Below are positions 34,703 through 45,193 of a DNA stretch of 64,000 nt, one piece after another. The notes beneath the pieces are model-generated. The model did not search any database and was not told where the DNA came from. It was given only the letters and a program-made list of their open reading frames with translations. Source of the DNA: an uncultured Bacilli bacterium (GTDB lineage: Bacteria > Bacillota_I > Bacilli_A > RF39 > UBA660); assembly GCA_910586865.1 (NCBI GenBank), contig CAJUIY010000001.1, positions 22,500 through 86,499 of the forward strand, written 5' to 3'. The position numbers were made by a program, and so were the translations under genes. The first letter of the stretch is position 1, and each line of letters opens with the position of its first letter.

Positions 34703-36367
34703 TTATTTTCTTCTCTTAGTAAATTTATCCATCATTTTTTTACCAAAAATTGCTTCAATCGAGTTTGTTTTATACATATAGAAGAAATAGACTAGAATTC
34801 CAACTACAGCATACACTAAAATGATGATAATATTTAAAAATCTAGTAGGAGAAGAGATTGGTATTATAAATTTAAGTAGAAATAAACTAATCACCATAAT
34901 AGAAGTTCCTAATAGAGAATTTAACATTTGCTTTATTGTCATTTCATAGTTAACACCACATTTTCTGTTAAGTGCTACTAGACAAATCACAAAGGATAAA
35001 ACATAACCTATAATAGAAGCAAAAATTGAGCCATAGTATGCAGGTAAGCCTAAATCATAGAATTGATGGATTAATCCAACATTAATTAATGATTTTAGTA
35101 AAAGACCAGATAATAGACTGATAAATACAACCTTGTAATATTTTAATACTTGTGTAATCGTAATCGCTGTTGTAAATAAGGCCGTAATTAAAGCAACAAA
35201 TACATAAAACGTTAAAACAGAAGAACCATATTTACTTGGACCATAAAAAATCATATAAGCTGGTTCCGCTAAAAAACTTAAACCCACTGTCATAGGAAGA
35301 ATAAGAAAAAATAACATTTGAAAGCTTTGATTAATCTTTTTATGAACATCTTTCATATTTCCTACTACTAAAGAGGATGTTAAGTTTGGAGTTAGAGAAA
35401 CAATCATACCTGTTGATATCGAAATAATAATCATATTAAACTTAGCTCCCCAAGTAGATAAAATACTCATAATACTTTCTGCTGTTTCCGTTCCATAAAT
35501 AGGACCCAATGTTTTTACAACGGTTACAGTATCCACCATACTATAAAGAGATTTAAAAATATCAATCATAATAAGTGGAAAAGCATAAATCATTATCTTT
35601 CTGAAAATGGTCTTATTGCTAATTTTTGGCTCCTCTACTTTTATTTCCCTTTCTGTAAATTTACTTTTATTTTTCCATCTTTTTTCAATTAAATAAAAAT
35701 AAGAAGCAAAAGATCCTAAAGTTGCACCAAAAACGGCTACTCCAACGGCAGTGGTTAAAGAAAGATGAAATACTTTTAATGCCATAAAGCTACCTATTAC
35801 AATAACAGCAACTCTTACAATTTGCTCAAAAACCTGAGAAATAGCAGTTGGTGTAATAAATTTATGACCTTCGAAATAGCCTCGATAAATACTAAGAACT
35901 GGAACGACAATGATAGCAGTTGATATAATTCGAATGACATAAGTAACATCTTGAATCGTGTTTCCACCTTTTAAATCTCCAAGTATGGCATTAGCAAGTT
36001 GTGGAGCAAAAATAAATAATATAATAAAGCATAAAATACCCAAAGTAATAGCAATTTGCTTTCCTATTTTAAAAGCTCTTTGCTTGGCATCATAATACCC
36101 TAAAGTTTGATATTCACTAATAATTTTACTAATAGCGAGAGGAATACCTGCGGAAGAAATTGCCATAAAAACTAGATAAATTGAGTAAGCATATCCATAT
36201 AATGCACCACCTTTTTCTCCAATAATTGAATAAAATGGAATCACATATAGAATACCTAATATTTTAGTAATGACAATTCCAAGAGTTGCAATAAAGGCAC
36301 CTTGCATAAAATTATTTTTTTTCATGACATCCTTATTTCTATTTATTTTTTCTCTTTTTTTTCTCAT
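34703..36367 (-). CDS. Polysaccharide/lipid II flippase, SpoVB/MurJ family
   Basis: 554 residues with about 14 membrane segments of MATE/MviN type. The N-terminal GAFIATLGIVITKILGILYV, YGYAYSIYLVF and AGIPLAISK are typical of the SpoVB/YtgP branch that flips lipid-linked cell-wall precursors. ATG 36367 has GGAG upstream. It could be the general MurJ-type flippase or the sporulation-specific SpoVB; with the FemX pair it points to a full peptidoglycan pathway. The stop side abuts a shared terminator. Confidence 0.88.
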   Translation of the reverse strand: MRKKREKINRNKDVMKKNNFMQGAFIATLGIVITKILGILYVIPFYSIIGEKGGALYGYAYSIYLVFMAISSAGIPLAISKIISEYQTLGYYDAKQRAFKIGKQIAITLGILCFIILFIFAPQLANAILGDLKGGNTIQDVTYVIRIISTAIIVVPVLSIYRGYFEGHKFITPTAISQVFEQIVRVAVIVIGSFMALKVFHLSLTTAVGVAVFGATLGSFASYFYLIEKRWKNKSKFTEREIKVEEPKISNKTIFRKIMIYAFPLIMIDIFKSLYSMVDTVTVVKTLGPIYGTETAESIMSILSTWGAKFNMIIISISTGMIVSLTPNLTSSLVVGNMKDVHKKINQSFQMLFFLILPMTVGLSFLAEPAYMIFYGPSKYGSSVLTFYVFVALITALFTTAITITQVLKYYKVVFISLLSGLLLKSLINVGLIHQFYDLGLPAYYGSIFASIIGYVLSFVICLVALNRKCGVNYEMTIKQMLNSLLGTSIMVISLFLLKFIIPISSPTRFLNIIIILVYAVVGILVYFFYMYKTNSIEAIFGKKMMDKFTKRRK

Positions 36368-36566
36368 TTCAACTACTCCTTTTTTAAGTAATAGGTAACA
36401 CCTATTATTTATTATATCATAATTTTGTAAAATAATTTTTTTATATCCTAATTTTAATAGAAAAGAAAAGGTTACGTTACGGTAAATAATTGATTTTCTT
36501 TTTTAAAATTATTGTTTTTTCAACTTTCATTGTCATAATTAAAAATAGAAAAGAAAGAGAAGAATA

Positions 36567-37099
36567 ATGGATAATCAAAAAAGTTCAAATCAATCTATTG
36601 AATCAATCAAGAAAAAGAAAAATATACCAATAACAACCATCTTACTAGTAATAACCATATTAGGAATGAGCTTTTATATCATGTATGAAAAAGAAATTAT
36701 CTTTTCTAATATCAAAGTACAAGATAAAAAAGAAAATAAAAAAACATTGAAGAAAAGAATAAGCAGGATAACAAAGAAAATGAATTACTAGAAATAAAAT
36801 CATTAGACATTTCAAAATGTTTAAACAATACAACAAATATATATAGTAATTACACTGAATTTTACATAATGAATAATCAAACAGTTAAATATACACCAAT
36901 GTTTGTAAGAAAAACAGATAGTCAGAATGATACCTACTATGAAATAAACTATCGTTTTCAAAAAGGAACAGATGGAAAAATAACGGGGACTCATTTCGCT
37001 ACTAATGGTACTTTAGTTGATGTAAAAAGTGTTGTGAAATTGTATTCAGCAGATACTTCTAATAGAATTAGTTGGCGTACTACTAAAGGAGCAACATAA
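36567..37099 (+). pseudogene. Frameshifted membrane-anchored exported protein
   Basis: The first part (36567-36791) encodes a short cytoplasmic tail, a membrane helix (ITTILLVITILGMSFYIMY) and a charged region. The second part (from about 36745, ATG at 36869) continues with LLEIKSLDISKCLNN and a beta-rich domain (YYEINYRFQKGTDGKITG). Adding one A to the A7 run at 36738-36744 joins them into one 178-residue type-I-like protein. AAAGAGAAGAATA precedes the start. No family recognised. Confidence 0.7.
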
Positions 37100-37148
37100 A
37101 TATAGTAGTTTCTATGATTTGGGAGCTATGATACCACAATAATTAAAA

Positions 37149-37190
37149 AACTGATTTTAGAATTCATTTTCTAAGAATCAGTTATTTTAA
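37149..37190. terminator. Bidirectional terminator
   Basis: AACTGATT/AATCAGTT with an AGA/TCT step and a central ATTCATT loop; T-rich on both outer sides. It serves the plus gene above and cse60 on the minus strand. Confidence 0.65.
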
Positions 37191-37357
37191 TAATACACAA
37201 TCATAGCAGAAAAACAATAAATTTGCTCTTCTCCAAGCATCGCACAACTCACTTGATATTTAATATCTACTACTTCCTTTTCTAATCCATCTAAGAAGTT
37301 ATTGACAGATTCTTCTAAATCTTTTTCATTCTCTTCATCGAATATTTTTACCTTCAT
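37187..37357 (-). CDS. cse60: Sporulation protein Cse60
   Basis: 56 residues. The protein reads MKVKIFDEENEKDLEESVNN, then VDIKYQVSCAM and QIYCFSAMIVYY. This matches the Cse60 family of SigE-controlled mother-cell proteins, small and of unknown biochemical role. The ATG at 37357 is preceded by TTGGTGATTAA, a weak ribosome site. It stands alone and ends in the terminator. I recognise the family from its pattern; I did not see a clear SigE promoter. Confidence 0.8.
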   Translation of the reverse strand: MKVKIFDEENEKDLEESVNNFLDGLEKEVVDIKYQVSCAMLGEEQIYCFSAMIVYY

Positions 37358-37417
37358 TTAATCACCAAGGAAAGTATAAATAATTTTTTCCACAAAAATT
37401 GTTGAAAAAAGAGAAAA

Positions 37418-38221
37418 TTACCTTCTAGACTTTAAATATCTTTTCACTTCTTTTGTATTTTTATAATCAATGCTCATAATCTCATCTAATCGCTTCATAT
37501 TTAGATTGGCGTCATATTCTCTATTAAAGGATCTCATGAAGCTTTTTGCTCGTGCATAACCCTTGGATGGAAGGTCTCCATTGGCATACAACAAACTAAG
37601 CATTACTAACTTTAAAGTTTCATCTCTTAATACAATACTATCCTTATGATTTAAAACACGTTTCTCTAATTCTTGATAATCTATTTTCTGCGGATTTCTT
37701 TGTAATATACTATATAAATCTTCTACACTTTCAATTTGTTCAGTATCTTCTAAAAATTCGTCTTTTTTTAATTCCCATATATCAAGGTCATCGATGACTC
37801 CTTCGGAATCAACAGAAATGAGCTTCCGATGGGGAAAATCATAGGAATCATTCTTTGTTAAAGTAATCATTCCACCATAACTACATTTTAAAAAGCTTAA
37901 TTGATCATGGCGTAATTGATACTGAAGTTGTTTCATATCCAATAATTTTGATAATTGAATACACCTATCAAGTTCTGCATCTTCTTCTCTAGATACCCAT
38001 CCCACACTATCCAACATTTTTGATGGATATTTAAATTCATAAAAACGAGTAATCTGATTAATTAAATCTTGAATTTCATTTAAACTCAATATCGTAGAAA
38101 AGTTCTTTTTTCGCATTCTATTAAAGTGAGATAAAAATTTAGGATTTCTTTTAACAATATACTCCTTATTATCTAGTTTTTCAAAATTCTCCCATTCTAT
38201 TCCAAGCATATGATATCGCAT
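37418..38221 (-). CDS. Hypothetical protein
   Basis: 267 residues, soluble, helical, basic at the ends (RMRKKNFSTIL, KEVKRYLKSRR). The middle has an acidic stretch (DLDIWELKKDEFLEDTEQIESVEDL). No catalytic motif or known domain noted. It is just downstream of leuS in the same orientation, with a 60-base gap, and may be in its transcript. Role unknown. Confidence 0.6.
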   Translation of the reverse strand: MRYHMLGIEWENFEKLDNKEYIVKRNPKFLSHFNRMRKKNFSTILSLNEIQDLINQITRFYEFKYPSKMLDSVGWVSREEDAELDRCIQLSKLLDMKQLQYQLRHDQLSFLKCSYGGMITLTKNDSYDFPHRKLISVDSEGVIDDLDIWELKKDEFLEDTEQIESVEDLYSILQRNPQKIDYQELEKRVLNHKDSIVLRDETLKLVMLSLLYANGDLPSKGYARAKSFMRSFNREYDANLNMKRLDEIMSIDYKNTKEVKRYLKSRR

Positions 38222-38281
38222 CCTCTCTCTATTATTTTATCCAAAAAGTTTGTGGATAATGATTATTTACAATAAATAAGT

Positions 38282-41200
38282 CTATTTTACTACAATATTT
38301 ACTATTTTGTCTTTAATTACAATTATTTTTACTATGGTTCCGTTTTTTGTATGATTAACTACATTTTCAGCATGTAAGGCTTTCTCTTTTATTTCTTCTT
38401 CGGAATCATTCTCCGTTATTTTAATCGTTGCACGAACTTTTCCATTGACTTGAACGGCTATTTCTTTCTCGTCTTCTTTTGTTTTTTCTTCCTCATAAGT
38501 TGGCCAAGATTCAAAAGCAATTGTATCTTTATGCCCTAACATCTCCCACAATTCTTCCGCAATATGAGGTGCTACTGGATTTAAAAGTTTTACAAAGCCT
38601 AAAGCATACTCTTTTGGAAAAACATCTTCTTTATAGACGGCATTAATAAAAATCATCATTTGACTAATAGCCGTATTAAAATTAAGTGTTTCAAAATCAT
38701 TTGTAACCTTTTTTACTGTTTGATGATATATTTTTTCTAGATTTTGATTTTCTTCTTCTTTTATCTTTCCAGATTCATAAAGTCGGTAGATTCGATCTAA
38801 GAATTTTTGAGCTCCTTCTACGCCTTGTTGGCTCCATGGTTTAGAAGCTTCTAATGGTCCCATAAACATTTCATAAAGTCTTAGAGTATCTGCTCCATAA
38901 TCATTCACAATATCTAGGGGATTTACTACATATTTAGGATATCTTTTTCCCATTTTAATTCCATTCGAACCCAAAATCATTCCTTGGTGAACTAATTTTT
39001 TAAATGGTTCTGCAACAGGAGATAATCCTTTGTCATATAAATAACGATTCCAAATTCTTGCATACATCAAATGACCAACAGCATGTTCAGGACCGCCAAT
39101 ATATAAATCGACTGGCATCCAATGTTTTAATAGTTCAGAGTTTGCAAAACAATCATCATTATCAGGATCAATATATCTTAAGAAATACCAAGAAGATCCA
39201 GCTGTACCTGGCATCGTAGAAGTTTCTCTAACACCTTTTAATCCATTCTTTTCATACACTTTCCAATCCGTTGCATTTTCAAGTGGAGCCTTACCATTAT
39301 GACCTTTATAATCTTCAAGTTCTGGTAAAACAAGCGGAAGTTCCTCATCATCTAAAACATGAATACTACCATCTTCTAAATAAACAACTGGCATTGGTTC
39401 TCCCCAATATCGTTGACGAGCAAAAATCCATTCTCTCATACGATAATTTACTTGCTCTTTTCCACAATTATTTGTTTCCAACCAATGAATCATGGTATCA
39501 ATTGCTTCTTTTTTATTCATTCCATTTAAATCTAAGAAGTGATGATTCTCTACATTTTTAGAATATTCATAGGTTCTCGCATGTAGCTCATCTTTGATTT
39601 CTGCATCCACCATATCCTTCGATACCCATTCCACTAAAAAGTCTTCATCATCGTCTAAGTTTTGACTGTCTTTTTTGTCATTTATTAACTTAAATAAAAA
39701 TCCTGTTGAAATAATATTAAAATAGATATCTTTATTATAAGCATAATAATGATGATTAATCTTTGGTAGAACAGCCACCAATTCGATATTTTGGTAACCA
39801 GTTTCCTCCTTTACTTCTCTTAAAGCACATTCATATGGAGTCTCTCCCTCATTAATGGAACCTCCTATAAATAAACGACCACCATTATTCCCCCAATTAA
39901 TAGTTAAATATTTATCATTCTTTTCATCATAAACAATAGCAACAATAGAATTCTTATGTTTTTCATTTTCGTGAGGATTTCCAGTAATATCTAATGGTGG
40001 ACAAGAATTGATATGGATTCCATCTTCTGTCATCGCACCTTCACCATTTATTACACGACTAGCATCATACTTATGTGCTTCCGTAGTTAAGGAATCGATT
40101 AATTTTTCTTCCTCTATCCATAAAACATCTGCTAAATTAGATTCCTCTTTTGCTCTATCTTGCTTTTCTAAGCTATTTAATTTACCAACAATAGTATGAC
40201 ATGTAATATGACGATTCACATCTTTATGAGCAGCATAGAAATTATCAAAATAAATAAACTCTAATTCTTTATCTATTGTTATATCCGTATATCCTGTTTC
40301 TTCAACTACTTCTCTAATACCAGCTTCCATTGGTGTTTCATCATCTTCAATACCACCCATTACAAAGTTAATCCAATTAAACTCTTTATTATGAACACAT
40401 AAGTATTTATTTTCCGTTGGATGTTTTATCACAACATTAACAACATTTCTCTCGGTCATTTTCTTATCTTCTCTAATAGTAGATTCTCCTGTACCTACAA
40501 ATGACTTAGCTAGTACTTGAACTATAGGAATATCAAACTTTTTAGCGAATTCATAATCTCTCTCATCGTGAGCAGGAACAGCCATAATAGCTCCCGTTCC
40601 ATAGCTTGCTAAAACATAATCCGAAATATAAATAGGTATTTCTTTTTTATTGACAGGATTAATCGCATAAGCACCAATAAACACTCCTGTTTTATCATGA
40701 TTAAGTTCCGTTCTTTCTAATTCGCTTTTTTTGGCACACTCTTCCTTGTACTTTCTTACTTCTTCCTTCTTATCTTCGGTTGTTATGATATCAACAAGTT
40801 TATGTTCTGGGGAAAGTACACAATAAGTAGCACCAAATAAGGTATCGCATCTAGTCGTAAACACCTTAAATTCTTTATCTGTATCTTTCACTTGGAAGGT
40901 TACTTGAGCACCGATTGATTTTCCAATCCAGTTTCTTTGCATTTCTTTTGTCGATTCTGGCCAATCAACTTCTTCTAAACCTTCTAATAATTTTTCAGCA
41001 AAAGCAGCTTGATCAATAACCCATTGCTTCATATTTTTACGAATAACAGGAAATCCACCTCTCTCACTTTTTCCATCAATTACTTCATCATTTGATAAAA
41101 CTGTACCTAACTCTTCACACCAGTTAACTGGCATATCAATATATTTGGCATAACCATCTAAATATAGTTGTTTAAAAATCCACTGTGTCCATTTATAAAA

Positions 41201-41590
41201 CTTTGGATCACTTGTTTTCACAAGTCTACTCCAATCATAATCAAAGCTTAAAGACTCTAATTGTTTCGTAAAGGTCTCAATATTCTTTTCCGTAAACCCG
41301 TTCGGATGATTTCCTGTTGTTACTGCATACTGTTCAGCAGGAAGTCCAAAAGAATCATATCCCATTGGATGAAGTACATTATATCCTTGCATTCTCTTCA
41401 TTCTAGAAATGATATCCGTTGCAGTATACCCTTCTGGATGTCCAGCATGAAGTCCTGCTCCTGATGGATAAGGAAACATATCCAAACAATAAAACTTTGG
41501 TTTACTAAAATCCCAAATATCCGTTTTAAACGTCTTATGGTCCTTCCAATATTTTCTCCATTTTTTTTCTATTTCTTTAAAATTATACAT
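38282..41590 (-). CDS. leuS: Leucyl-tRNA synthetase with two inserted Nudix domains
   Basis: 1102 residues from the ATG at 41590, about 290 longer than usual. The catalytic start is normal ([20 protein letters not shown]-type). The CP1 editing domain has its Thr-rich [12 protein letters not shown] (about 245-256) and [10 protein letters not shown] (about 338-347). Then come two Nudix domains: about 382-508 (box ending REVVEETGY) and about 547-665 (box ending REVKEETGY), split by [11 protein letters not shown], before the CP1 end [13 protein letters not shown]. The rest ([13 protein letters not shown] for KMSKS, anticodon and C-terminal domain) is complete. It charges tRNA-Leu; the Nudix role is unknown. 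Confidence 0.93.
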   Translation of the reverse strand: MYNFKEIEKKWRKYWKDHKTFKTDIWDFSKPKFYCLDMFPYPSGAGLHAGHPEGYTATDIISRMKRMQGYNVLHPMGYDSFGLPAEQYAVTTGNHPNGFTEKNIETFTKQLESLSFDYDWSRLVKTSDPKFYKWTQWIFKQLYLDGYAKYIDMPVNWCEELGTVLSNDEVIDGKSERGGFPVIRKNMKQWVIDQAAFAEKLLEGLEEVDWPESTKEMQRNWIGKSIGAQVTFQVKDTDKEFKVFTTRCDTLFGATYCVLSPEHKLVDIITTEDKKEEVRKYKEECAKKSELERTELNHDKTGVFIGAYAINPVNKKEIPIYISDYVLASYGTGAIMAVPAHDERDYEFAKKFDIPIVQVLAKSFVGTGESTIREDKKMTERNVVNVVIKHPTENKYLCVHNKEFNWINFVMGGIEDDETPMEAGIREVVEETGYTDITIDKELEFIYFDNFYAAHKDVNRHITCHTIVGKLNSLEKQDRAKEESNLADVLWIEEEKLIDSLTTEAHKYDASRVINGEGAMTEDGIHINSCPPLDITGNPHENEKHKNSIVAIVYDEKNDKYLTINWGNNGGRLFIGGSINEGETPYECALREVKEETGYQNIELVAVLPKINHHYYAYNKDIYFNIISTGFLFKLINDKKDSQNLDDDEDFLVEWVSKDMVDAEIKDELHARTYEYSKNVENHHFLDLNGMNKKEAIDTMIHWLETNNCGKEQVNYRMREWIFARQRYWGEPMPVVYLEDGSIHVLDDEELPLVLPELEDYKGHNGKAPLENATDWKVYEKNGLKGVRETSTMPGTAGSSWYFLRYIDPDNDDCFANSELLKHWMPVDLYIGGPEHAVGHLMYARIWNRYLYDKGLSPVAEPFKKLVHQGMILGSNGIKMGKRYPKYVVNPLDIVNDYGADTLRLYEMFMGPLEASKPWSQQGVEGAQKFLDRIYRLYESGKIKEEENQNLEKIYHQTVKKVTNDFETLNFNTAISQMMIFINAVYKEDVFPKEYALGFVKLLNPVAPHIAEELWEMLGHKDTIAFESWPTYEEEKTKEDEKEIAVQVNGKVRATIKITENDSEEEIKEKALHAENVVNHTKNGTIVKIIVIKDKIVNIVVK

Positions 41591-41936
41591 GTTTAACCAA
41601 TCCTTTCTTTTTATAATATCTACCAATAAATCCATAGCTTACCATTACAATAGGAACCGTTAAGAGGAGTGCTACCAAAAGCTGAATAAATGTACTATCA
41701 AACAAGAATGTAATGGCAACTAATACCGTTATATCTAAGGAACTAACAATGGATACTACATTTAATAATCTCTGATAATTAACCTTTTTCATATCAATAT
41801 GATACCGATAAATTAAATAATTTACTTCTGATAATTGTTTTTTTGTTTTCCCCTTTTTATACCTTTTCAGGATAAACATTTGATAAATTAGAAGAATAAA
41901 CAGAAATATTAAAACAAAAAGAACAAATTGCTTCAT
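41583..41936 (-). CDS. Small membrane protein coupled to leuS
   Basis: 117 residues with three hydrophobic segments: [18 protein letters not shown] at the start, then a charged loop ([20 protein letters not shown]), then two more spans near 65-100, and a basic tail ([11 protein letters not shown]). Its stop lies inside the first codons of leuS (8-base overlap), so it is translationally coupled and controlled by the same Leu T-box. No family recognised. Confidence 0.65.
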   Translation of the reverse strand: MKQFVLFVLIFLFILLIYQMFILKRYKKGKTKKQLSEVNYLIYRYHIDMKKVNYQRLLNVVSIVSSLDITVLVAITFLFDSTFIQLLVALLLTVPIVMVSYGFIGRYYKKKGLVKHV

Positions 41937-41956
41937 AGAATGCCTCCTTAAATAAA

Positions 41957-42150
41957 AAAAGTCCCTATCATATAAGGACGAATTTTTTCCGTGGTACCAC
42001 CTTACTTCATATCAAATATGCAGCTTAATAGAGATAAAGGTCTTACCCTTAATATTATTAGGATAGTCAAGTTCATCATTCTCTTCCATCTATTTCCACC
42101 AATCATAGACTCTCTAAAGGAAAAAGAATCACTACTGCTACTACCAATAT
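41957..42150 (-). ncRNA. T-box leader (leucine) upstream of the leuS operon
   Basis: AAGGTGGTACCACGG (41990-42004, minus strand) is followed by a terminator (GTCC/GGAC with a run of T at 41957-41984). Stem I has AGAGAG, GATTGGTGGAAATAGATGG, and near 42070 GATGAACTTGAC, where CUU (Leu) fits the specifier. It senses uncharged tRNA-Leu and controls the 3-TM gene and leuS. Confidence 0.88.
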
Positions 42151-42165
42151 TTAAAATATAGTTTT

Positions 42166-42194
42166 AGTATATAAAAGTTCTCCTACTTTTTCAA
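42166..42194 (-). promoter_or_regulatory. SigA promoter of the leuS operon
   Basis: TTGAAA (42189-42194), 17 bases, TATACT (42166-42171) on the minus strand, just before the T-box. Confidence 0.75.
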
Positions 42195-42216
42195 GATATT
42201 TTTGGTAAAAATAACA

Positions 42217-42509
42217 CTAAAATCTTTTTCCAATCTCACGCTTTGTCATTGCATATCCTGTTTTTTTCTCATCAGACAATTTCGCTTCTCTTAACTCTTT
42301 AACCATTTGATTACTTGACTTTCCATATGCAAAACACATATTTTCATTTTCAGATTCTTTTGCTAAGTCAGAGGGGTAAGCTACTTCGTTTTTTCTAGCA
42401 ACTCCGCCTTCTTTTCTTCTAGCTCATGAATTAGTTCACTGTTTGACTTATTATTTGTTTTCCTATCTTTTTTAACAGGAGCACACCTCATTTGAAACAC
42501 TCTACTCAT
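42217..42509 (-). pseudogene. Small frameshifted gene, unknown
   Basis: GGAGGGAAAAA precedes an ATG at 42509. The frame encodes MSRVFQMRCAPVKKDRK and ends after about 43 codons at a TAG, but the neighbouring frame continues as coding-like sequence (NEVAYPSDLAKESENEN, NMCFAYGKSSNQMVKELREA, AMTKREIGKRF) to a stop at 42217. One added A between 42407 and 42416 gives a single 97-residue basic protein. TTGCTT (42550-42555) and TATAGT (42527-42532) form its promoter. Function unknown. Confidence 0.6.
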
Positions 42510-42570
42510 TTTTTCCCTCCAGTAATACTATAACAAAACGATTCCCATTAAGCAAGAAAAATATTCAAAG

Positions 42571-44991
42571 TTAAAACTCACTAATATATTCTAGCAGTTT
42601 TAAAAATAAACTCATATAGACTCTTGATAAACCTTTCTTTCTAAGCTTTCTAATTGCAATACGTTTTTGGCTTACACTTTTACTACTTAACATAATACCA
42701 TTGATTTCTTCTTTTAAATACGTATTAATTTGCAAATCCATTAAGATACTTTTTACATCATCATTAATCACTCTTACAGCATCAATTTCAATATCATTTC
42801 CACGACAATTAACTGTAAGTTGTCCAATGGTTGGTACTTTACCTATTTCCACAATAAAATCATTCCCATCGATAGTAGCACTAAATGGTAAAGGTGCATT
42901 GTTATAGAAAACAGTAACATTATCTGCTTCCTTGGTATTTCTAAACACCAACTTATAATTACGAGTATCTGGTACAATTCCACTTTTTCCTTCAATGGAC
43001 CGAATAATAACAGTATAATTATTTTTCATATAGTTATAATCAATCGAAGTTTTTAAGAAGTATCCTTCCTTATAAAGAGAAGTAATCCCATCATCATCAT
43101 ATAATGTATAGGTATTGGATACTCCCGGAAATATTTGTATCTCTAAATCGGTAGGAACACCAGTATTATTATAATCGCTTCGATTAGAAAGAGGAACAAT
43201 CGAACCAGCATGGGCAAATACAGGATAGTCTTCTTCTTTATAAAAAGATACATACTTTTTATTTCCTGGAAATTTCTTTCCTGAGATGAAATCATACCAA
43301 ACGCCTTCTGGAATAAAGAACCGATGAATGGTACGATTCATAACAGGGTCCATCTTAGTTAAGATTGGACATACTAGAAGTTGAGATCCAAAATAATATT
43401 GATTCTTGTATAAAGCATCATCATAAGTCCACATATAATTATAGTAAAATGGTTGAATTAAAGGAGTACCGGACTTTGTATAATTATAAGATTCAGTATA
43501 CAAATAAGGGATTAAACGATGACGGAGTCTTAAATAGTCCGCAGCAATGTTTTGCGTTTCAAAATCCCATACCCATGGTTCTTTTTTATAATACATTCCC
43601 CTAGCACCATGAAACCTTAAAATAGGTGAAAAAACACTTAGCTCTAAAAATCGAATATAAAGTTCCTTATCCTCCACACCACCATGATTTCCACCGACAT
43701 CTTGAGACCAAAAAGAAACTCCCATATTCGCCGCATTTAAATAATTAAGTGGTGCTTGTCTTAAGGTATCCCAACTAATTTCGGTTCCACCAGCATAACA
43801 AATTGGATACTTATGAGGAGCATAAATACCACTTCTTGCGAGATACATTCCTCTTTTTCCGGCAGTACGTGCCGAATCTAAATACATATAATGATTATAT
43901 GCCCATAGATTTGTTAAATTAAGATTTCCTTTGTAATCACTCCAAAAGAAATCTACTCCCATTTCTTCTAGCGGATGAAGAAATACTTTAAAATAAACAT
44001 CCATTAATTTGGGATTTAAGGGATCAAAATTAATAATTCTTCCTGCTTGAACACCAAGATATTGAACTGCCTGTTGATAATTTGCTTCATGTGGATAGAT
44101 ACCTTGTTCTGGATTTAAAACCACTCCTACTCGAATTCCCTTATCATGCAATTTTTTAATGGTATTTACCGGATTTGGAAATAAAGCTTTATTAAAAGTA
44201 AAACCTGTTTTTAGTGCTTTGTTTTGTCCAACATCTCGATAGTGCCAATCATTATCCAAAAGCAATATCGAAAGAGGAATTAATTTCTTCTCAAAATGAC
44301 GTATTAATTCATCTAGTTTAAAATCATCATAAGTAGTATTTCTACACCACCAATTACCTAAAGCATATCTAGGAATTAATTCTGGGAAGCCAGTCATTTT
44401 GTAATAATCCAGTAACGCTTGTTTAAAGTCTTTATCATACATAAAGACATAAATATCAATCGAATTCTGGCTTCTGTCTTTAAAAGTACCATCCTGATTT
44501 AATATTTTATTTGGTGTATCATCAATACTAGCAAATCCTTCTAAGGAATATAACCCTCTTTTTAAGGAATTTGCACAAGGAACATCAAGAGAAACCATAT
44601 TACCATTCATATTTCTAGCTTCTGGATGATTATAATACCAATCTCTTTTTCGGTCATTTTCTCTAGAATTTAAGGTGATTTTTAGATTTTTCATGGGATC
44701 TGCTTTCGTACCAGTAAATGGTTGTCTTTTTAAATAAGTCAAAACAAAATATCGAGTAGTAATTTCAATAAAGTTTTGATCCTGGTTAACCCTAAATTCT
44801 GGAAATCCAAAATCTCTCTTTCGTATTAATTGTGTTGGCTCATCTACAAATTGTCCTAAAGGACTATATTCTAGACGTACAACACGTTCGGTAATGATAC
44901 TAATTCTATAATTAGGACCCTTAAAGATTGCTTTTTCTTCTGCCCTTGTATCAGTATAATCAATGTTAAATTGACTGCCAAGTGAGTACAT
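42571..44991 (-). CDS. Glycoside hydrolase family 31 (alpha-glucosidase/xylosidase type)
   Basis: 806 residues from the ATG at 44991 (AAGGTG seven bases upstream). It has an N-terminal galactose-mutarotase-like domain, the catalytic barrel with RYALGNWWCRNTTYDD and LLLDNDWHYRD, a nucleophile motif FFWSDYKG (about residue 352; usually WxDMNE), and acid/base WSQDVGGNHGG (about 428), then a C-terminal beta domain (PGVSNTYTLYDDDG). It has no signal peptide, so it acts in the cytoplasm on short oligosaccharides. A strong promoter lies at 45022-45050. The last 80 residues are an extra helical tail. Confidence 0.93.
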   Translation of the reverse strand: MYSLGSQFNIDYTDTRAEEKAIFKGPNYRISIITERVVRLEYSPLGQFVDEPTQLIRKRDFGFPEFRVNQDQNFIEITTRYFVLTYLKRQPFTGTKADPMKNLKITLNSRENDRKRDWYYNHPEARNMNGNMVSLDVPCANSLKRGLYSLEGFASIDDTPNKILNQDGTFKDRSQNSIDIYVFMYDKDFKQALLDYYKMTGFPELIPRYALGNWWCRNTTYDDFKLDELIRHFEKKLIPLSILLLDNDWHYRDVGQNKALKTGFTFNKALFPNPVNTIKKLHDKGIRVGVVLNPEQGIYPHEANYQQAVQYLGVQAGRIINFDPLNPKLMDVYFKVFLHPLEEMGVDFFWSDYKGNLNLTNLWAYNHYMYLDSARTAGKRGMYLARSGIYAPHKYPICYAGGTEISWDTLRQAPLNYLNAANMGVSFWSQDVGGNHGGVEDKELYIRFLELSVFSPILRFHGARGMYYKKEPWVWDFETQNIAADYLRLRHRLIPYLYTESYNYTKSGTPLIQPFYYNYMWTYDDALYKNQYYFGSQLLVCPILTKMDPVMNRTIHRFFIPEGVWYDFISGKKFPGNKKYVSFYKEEDYPVFAHAGSIVPLSNRSDYNNTGVPTDLEIQIFPGVSNTYTLYDDDGITSLYKEGYFLKTSIDYNYMKNNYTVIIRSIEGKSGIVPDTRNYKLVFRNTKEADNVTVFYNNAPLPFSATIDGNDFIVEIGKVPTIGQLTVNCRGNDIEIDAVRVINDDVKSILMDLQINTYLKEEINGIMLSSKSVSQKRIAIRKLRKKGLSRVYMSLFLKLLEYISEF

Positions 44992-45021
44992 AGCCAACAC
45001 CTTCCCTATTATTCTAGTATA

Positions 45022-45050
45022 ATAATATCATAAAAACGAAATTATTCCAA
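45022..45050 (-). promoter_or_regulatory. SigA promoter of the GH31 gene
   Basis: TTGGAA (45045-45050), 17 bases, TATTAT (45022-45027) on the minus strand. Confidence 0.7.
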
Positions 45051-45101
45051 GAAATTATTTTGACATTGGAAAATACACGAATACAAATAATTGAGAATAA
45101 A

Positions 45102-45152
45102 TAAAAAAAAGTGAGTTTTTCATTATAAATGGTTTTTTATTTTTTCTCACTT
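45102..45152 (-). terminator. Terminator after the gene at 45194
   Basis: AAGTGAG (45146-45152) pairs with CTCACTT (45109-45115) on the minus strand, with a long A/T interior, followed by eight T. Confidence 0.6.
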
Positions 45153-45193
45153 ATCATAATGAAATATCACTCCATTAATAAATTAGAAATCTT

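Noticed and set aside
39271..39561. Plus-strand open frame inside leuS
   Set aside because: Lies opposite the leuS coding frame and has no ribosome site; the leuS reading is certain.
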